This document shows positions 62,085 to 64,000 of a stretch of 64,000 nt of DNA, piece by piece. The notes beneath the pieces were generated by a model that worked only from the letters and a program-made list of their open reading frames with translations, made no database searches and was not told the origin of the DNA. Source of the DNA: GCA-2705995 sp048267965 (GTDB lineage: Bacteria > Bacteroidota > Bacteroidia > Flavobacteriales_G > Salibacteraceae); contig JBLWWK010000002.1 of the NCBI GenBank assembly GCA_048267965.1, positions 248,001 to 312,000 of the forward strand. Reading direction: 5' to 3'. Both the position numbers and the translations under genes were made by a program. The number at the start of each line of letters is the position of its first letter. Position 1 is the first letter of the stretch.

Positions 62085-64000
62085 CGCGATTCGTTAATTC
62101 TAAAAAGTAAAAGTAAGTGCCGTCTGGGAGCGGATTTCCGGAGAAATTGGTTCCGTCCCATGTATTACGATAATTTTCTTTACCATAAATTTCTTCTCCC
62201 CAACGGTTGTAAATTCTTAGTACCGAAGGACCTTGAATTTCAATGTTCGGAATTACCCAAAAGTCGTTAATACCATCTCCGTTGGGTGAAAAACCCGTTG
62301 GAATGGTAATATCGTTCGATGGTTCCGGATTTACCGTAATCGTTACAATGGCAGTATCGCAGGTATCATTAATACAAATGCTGTAACAAAAAGTATCTAC
62401 TCCACTAAAACCATCGTCTGGTTCGTAAACTACGCCTGGTGGTGAACTATTAATAATAACCGTTCCGTTTTCTGGATTACACGTTATGTTGATATCAACA
62501 AAAACACTGAACACATCGTTATCTAATACCTCAACTAAAACAGGTTCTCCAGCATTGGTACTGTCAGAATCGTCTACGGCATCTAAACCAAAAATGGTGA
62601 CTACTACCATTCCCGTATCGCAACTTATGAGTTGGGCATCGTAACAATTCACATAATACAAAGTGTCATTCCCTGTGAAACCGGGGTTAGGAATATAGGT
62701 TAGCACTCCGTTTATGTAAGAGAAGGAACCATAACTAAATGATTGAATAACGGTAGAATGTGCCGTATCAAAAACCACATCATTCATCAAAATCTCAATT
62801 TCTATTGGAGTATTTACAAAAGTTGTGTCGTAATCGTCTACCGCTTCTGGCTGCACCACTTCTATAATAACCATAGCTGTATCGCAGATGTTAGGTGCAA
62901 AATCGAGGCAAATTAAATAGATGATGGTATCGGTTCCTACAAAACCCGGATTGGGTGTGTAAACAATGCTATCACCGTCTAAAATAGTGGCTGTTCCGTT
63001 GGTAGGACCCGAAAAAATTGAAGTGGTAAAACCCGTTAATGAGGTATCGTTCCCTTGAACATTAATTACCACAGGTAAGCCTGCTCCTGTTGTGTCGAAA
63101 TCGTCTACCGCAGTTATGTCTAGCAATGTACCTTCGCAAGGAATTGTACCTCTAGGAATTAGCAAATCTGCACGAACACCACCGCCAGTTCCATCTGTTG
63201 CTCCAAAATTACTTTGGTAACACAACGAACTTGGGTTAACAATAATTCCTGCATCTCCTCCGGTTCCTGCGAAAATAAAATCGCCTTGTAAGCTGGGAGC
63301 GCTCAACCAGAGAATACCTCCACCGCCACCACCGCCAGGGCCATGACAAATAGATACAAATCCGTTGTTATCTAAGCTACCACCATCGCCACCATTGGCT
63401 TCTACTCGAATTAAATTTCCGATAATATCTCCTGTTGAAACCAACACAGAACCACCTGCTCCACCGCCACCAGCACCATCTCTACCAGTGCTGTTATTTT
63501 GGCTAAGACCATTGGCTAACAGTTGACCACCTCCTGCTTGAACGAAAGCAGAATTTAGAATAATTAAGCCGCCACCACGTTCTCCGCGCGTTCCATCTCG
63601 AGGGTCGTTGGTATAATCATTTTGGTGACCTCCACCACCGCCACCGCCCATAAATGCAATATTTAATGTGCTCGAATAAGGAACATTTTTCCCCCCTTCT
63701 CCACCCGTAGGCAAGTTGGGCGTACACGCTCCTGTACCATTAGCATATTCGTCTCCACCTCTACCGCCACGGCCATAGTTAGCACCGCCACCACCACCAG
63801 TATTGTGGTTGTTACCACCACCACCACCAATGGCTAACGCGCCTCTACCGTACATAAATTGCGTGTAGGCTATAAAGCTTTCGCCCTTTTGGCCTGCCTG
63901 ATTTTCATCATCCGTTTCGTAAAAGGTTTGACCACAATTTACGGCAGGATCCGATTCACTTCCCCCTCGGTATCCTTTACCAGTTACATCAATATCTGCA
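62047..64000 (-). CDS. Glycine-rich adhesin with type-B T9SS domain (start outside window)
   Basis: The minus-strand frame is open from the stop at 62047 to the last base, so the N-terminus is missing; an internal ATG at 63855 is not the start. About 650 residues are visible. First comes a glycine-rich region of about 270 residues with runs such as GGGGGNNHN and GGGGGGGH. Then come three ~90-residue beta modules starting AVDDFDTTGAGLP, AVDDYDTTFVNTP and AVDDSDSTNAGEP (cadherin/Ig-like). The type-B CTD begins IPTGFSPNGDGINDFW and runs to the end. It is probably a surface adhesin exported by T9SS with the adjacent SprF. Confidence 0.9.
   Translation of the reverse strand, partial: ADIDVTGKGYRGGSESDPAVNCGQTFYETDDENQAGQKGESFIAYTQFMYGRGALAIGGGGGNNHNTGGGGGANYGRGGRGGDEYANGTGACTPNLPTGGEGGKNVPYSSTLNIAFMGGGGGGGHQNDYTNDPRDGTRGERGGGLIILNSAFVQAGGGQLLANGLSQNNSTGRDGAGGGGAGGSVLVSTGDIIGNLIRVEANGGDGGSLDNNGFVSICHGPGGGGGGGILWLSAPSLQGDFIFAGTGGDAGIIVNPSSLCYQSNFGATDGTGGGVRADLLIPRGTIPCEGTLLDITAVDDFDTTGAGLPVVINVQGNDTSLTGFTTSIFSGPTNGTATILDGDSIVYTPNPGFVGTDTIIYLICLDFAPNICDTAMVIIEVVQPEAVDDYDTTFVNTPIEIEILMNDVVFDTAHSTVIQSFSYGSFSYINGVLTYIPNPGFTGNDTLYYVNCYDAQLISCDTGMVVVTIFGLDAVDDSDSTNAGEPVLVEVLDNDVFSVFVDINITCNPENGTVIINSSPPGVVYEPDDGFSGVDTFCYSICINDTCDTAIVTITVNPEPSNDITIPTGFSPNGDGINDFWVIPNIEIQGPSVLRIYNRWGEEIYGKENYRNTWDGTNFSGNPLPDGTYFYFLELTNRDEKFSGYVVIHR

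Noticed and set aside
63853..63855. ATG as start of the glycine-rich adhesin
   Set aside because: The frame stays open to base 64000 with similar glycine-rich sequence, and there is no signal peptide after this ATG.
1..64000. GTAGGAACC as a transposon end or CRISPR repeat
   Set aside because: Copies are isolated, irregularly spaced, in both orientations and inside conserved genes without disrupting them.
1..64000. tRNA, rRNA, CRISPR arrays, prophage or restriction genes
   Set aside because: None was recognised on either strand while reading; a tRNAscan/Infernal run would settle small RNAs.

Overview
This window looks like a chromosomal segment of a Bacteroidota bacterium, most likely a marine-type Flavobacteriales relative. 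The evidence is type IX secretion (T9SS) C-terminal sorting domains on four large secreted proteins, PorP/SprF and PorE-like proteins, a SusC/RagA-type TonB receptor, the long form of NusB, DUF1573, DUF3276 and DUF3332 proteins, a PafA-type phosphatase, TAnnTTTG-type -7 promoter elements, few clear Shine-Dalgarno sequences, and AT-rich DNA. I saw no rRNA, tRNA, CRISPR array, transposase or prophage gene.

Layout. 1-708: the start of a TonB-dependent receptor leaving the window, with a palindrome upstream. 709-2186: a gene-free island of mosaic direct repeats. 2187-14324: mixed housekeeping and stress genes (thioredoxin-like membrane protein, Hsp20, phosphohexomutase, GNAT-nitrilase fusion, YheT hydrolase, lipoprotein, a 54-codon CxxC peptide, secreted lipase-like protein, tandem UspA, HemN, PLP decarboxylase). 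14592-25869: M1 peptidase, proline dehydrogenase, a 1160-residue T9SS adhesin, transaldolase, a YciO/Sua5 protein, PafA, and an SpmA/SpmB-like membrane protein. 25866-30778 (minus): the operon nusB - DUF1573 - yajC - ybbR - coaE - nnr. 30999-38844: ABC exporter, PUR-type nucleic-acid binder, DUF3332, nuclease, Dcd, YidD, second M1 peptidase, DUF192, and an unrecognised exported protein.

38946-58608 is a dense plus-strand exopolysaccharide locus headed by phosphorelay-type regulators: an NtrC-class regulator, an HPt protein and a single-domain receiver. These are followed by an initiating sugar transferase with a degenerate receiver domain fused at its N-terminus, a glycosyltransferase, a Wzx-like flippase, a sulfotransferase, a short TolC-like protein, a Wzc-like chain-length protein with an eroded kinase domain, a Wzy-like polymerase, five further glycosyltransferases/methyltransferase genes and a T9SS beta-helix protein. 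A second HPt gene closes the locus on the minus strand. The gene set suggests regulated synthesis of a sulfated surface polysaccharide; no Wza-type export gene is visible. 58996-64000 (minus) is a T9SS adhesin cassette: glycine-rich type-B-CTD adhesin (cut by the window end), PorP/SprF, and a PorE-like OmpA protein.

The most striking signal is not a gene. The 9-mer GTAGGAACC (or its complement GGTTCCTAC) occurs 27 times, about once per 2.4 kb, on both strands, mostly inside genes but in several reading frames and twice between genes. About 0.5 copies are expected on uniform base composition. This resembles a genome-wide signal word such as a DNA uptake sequence, a Chi-like site or a modification target.
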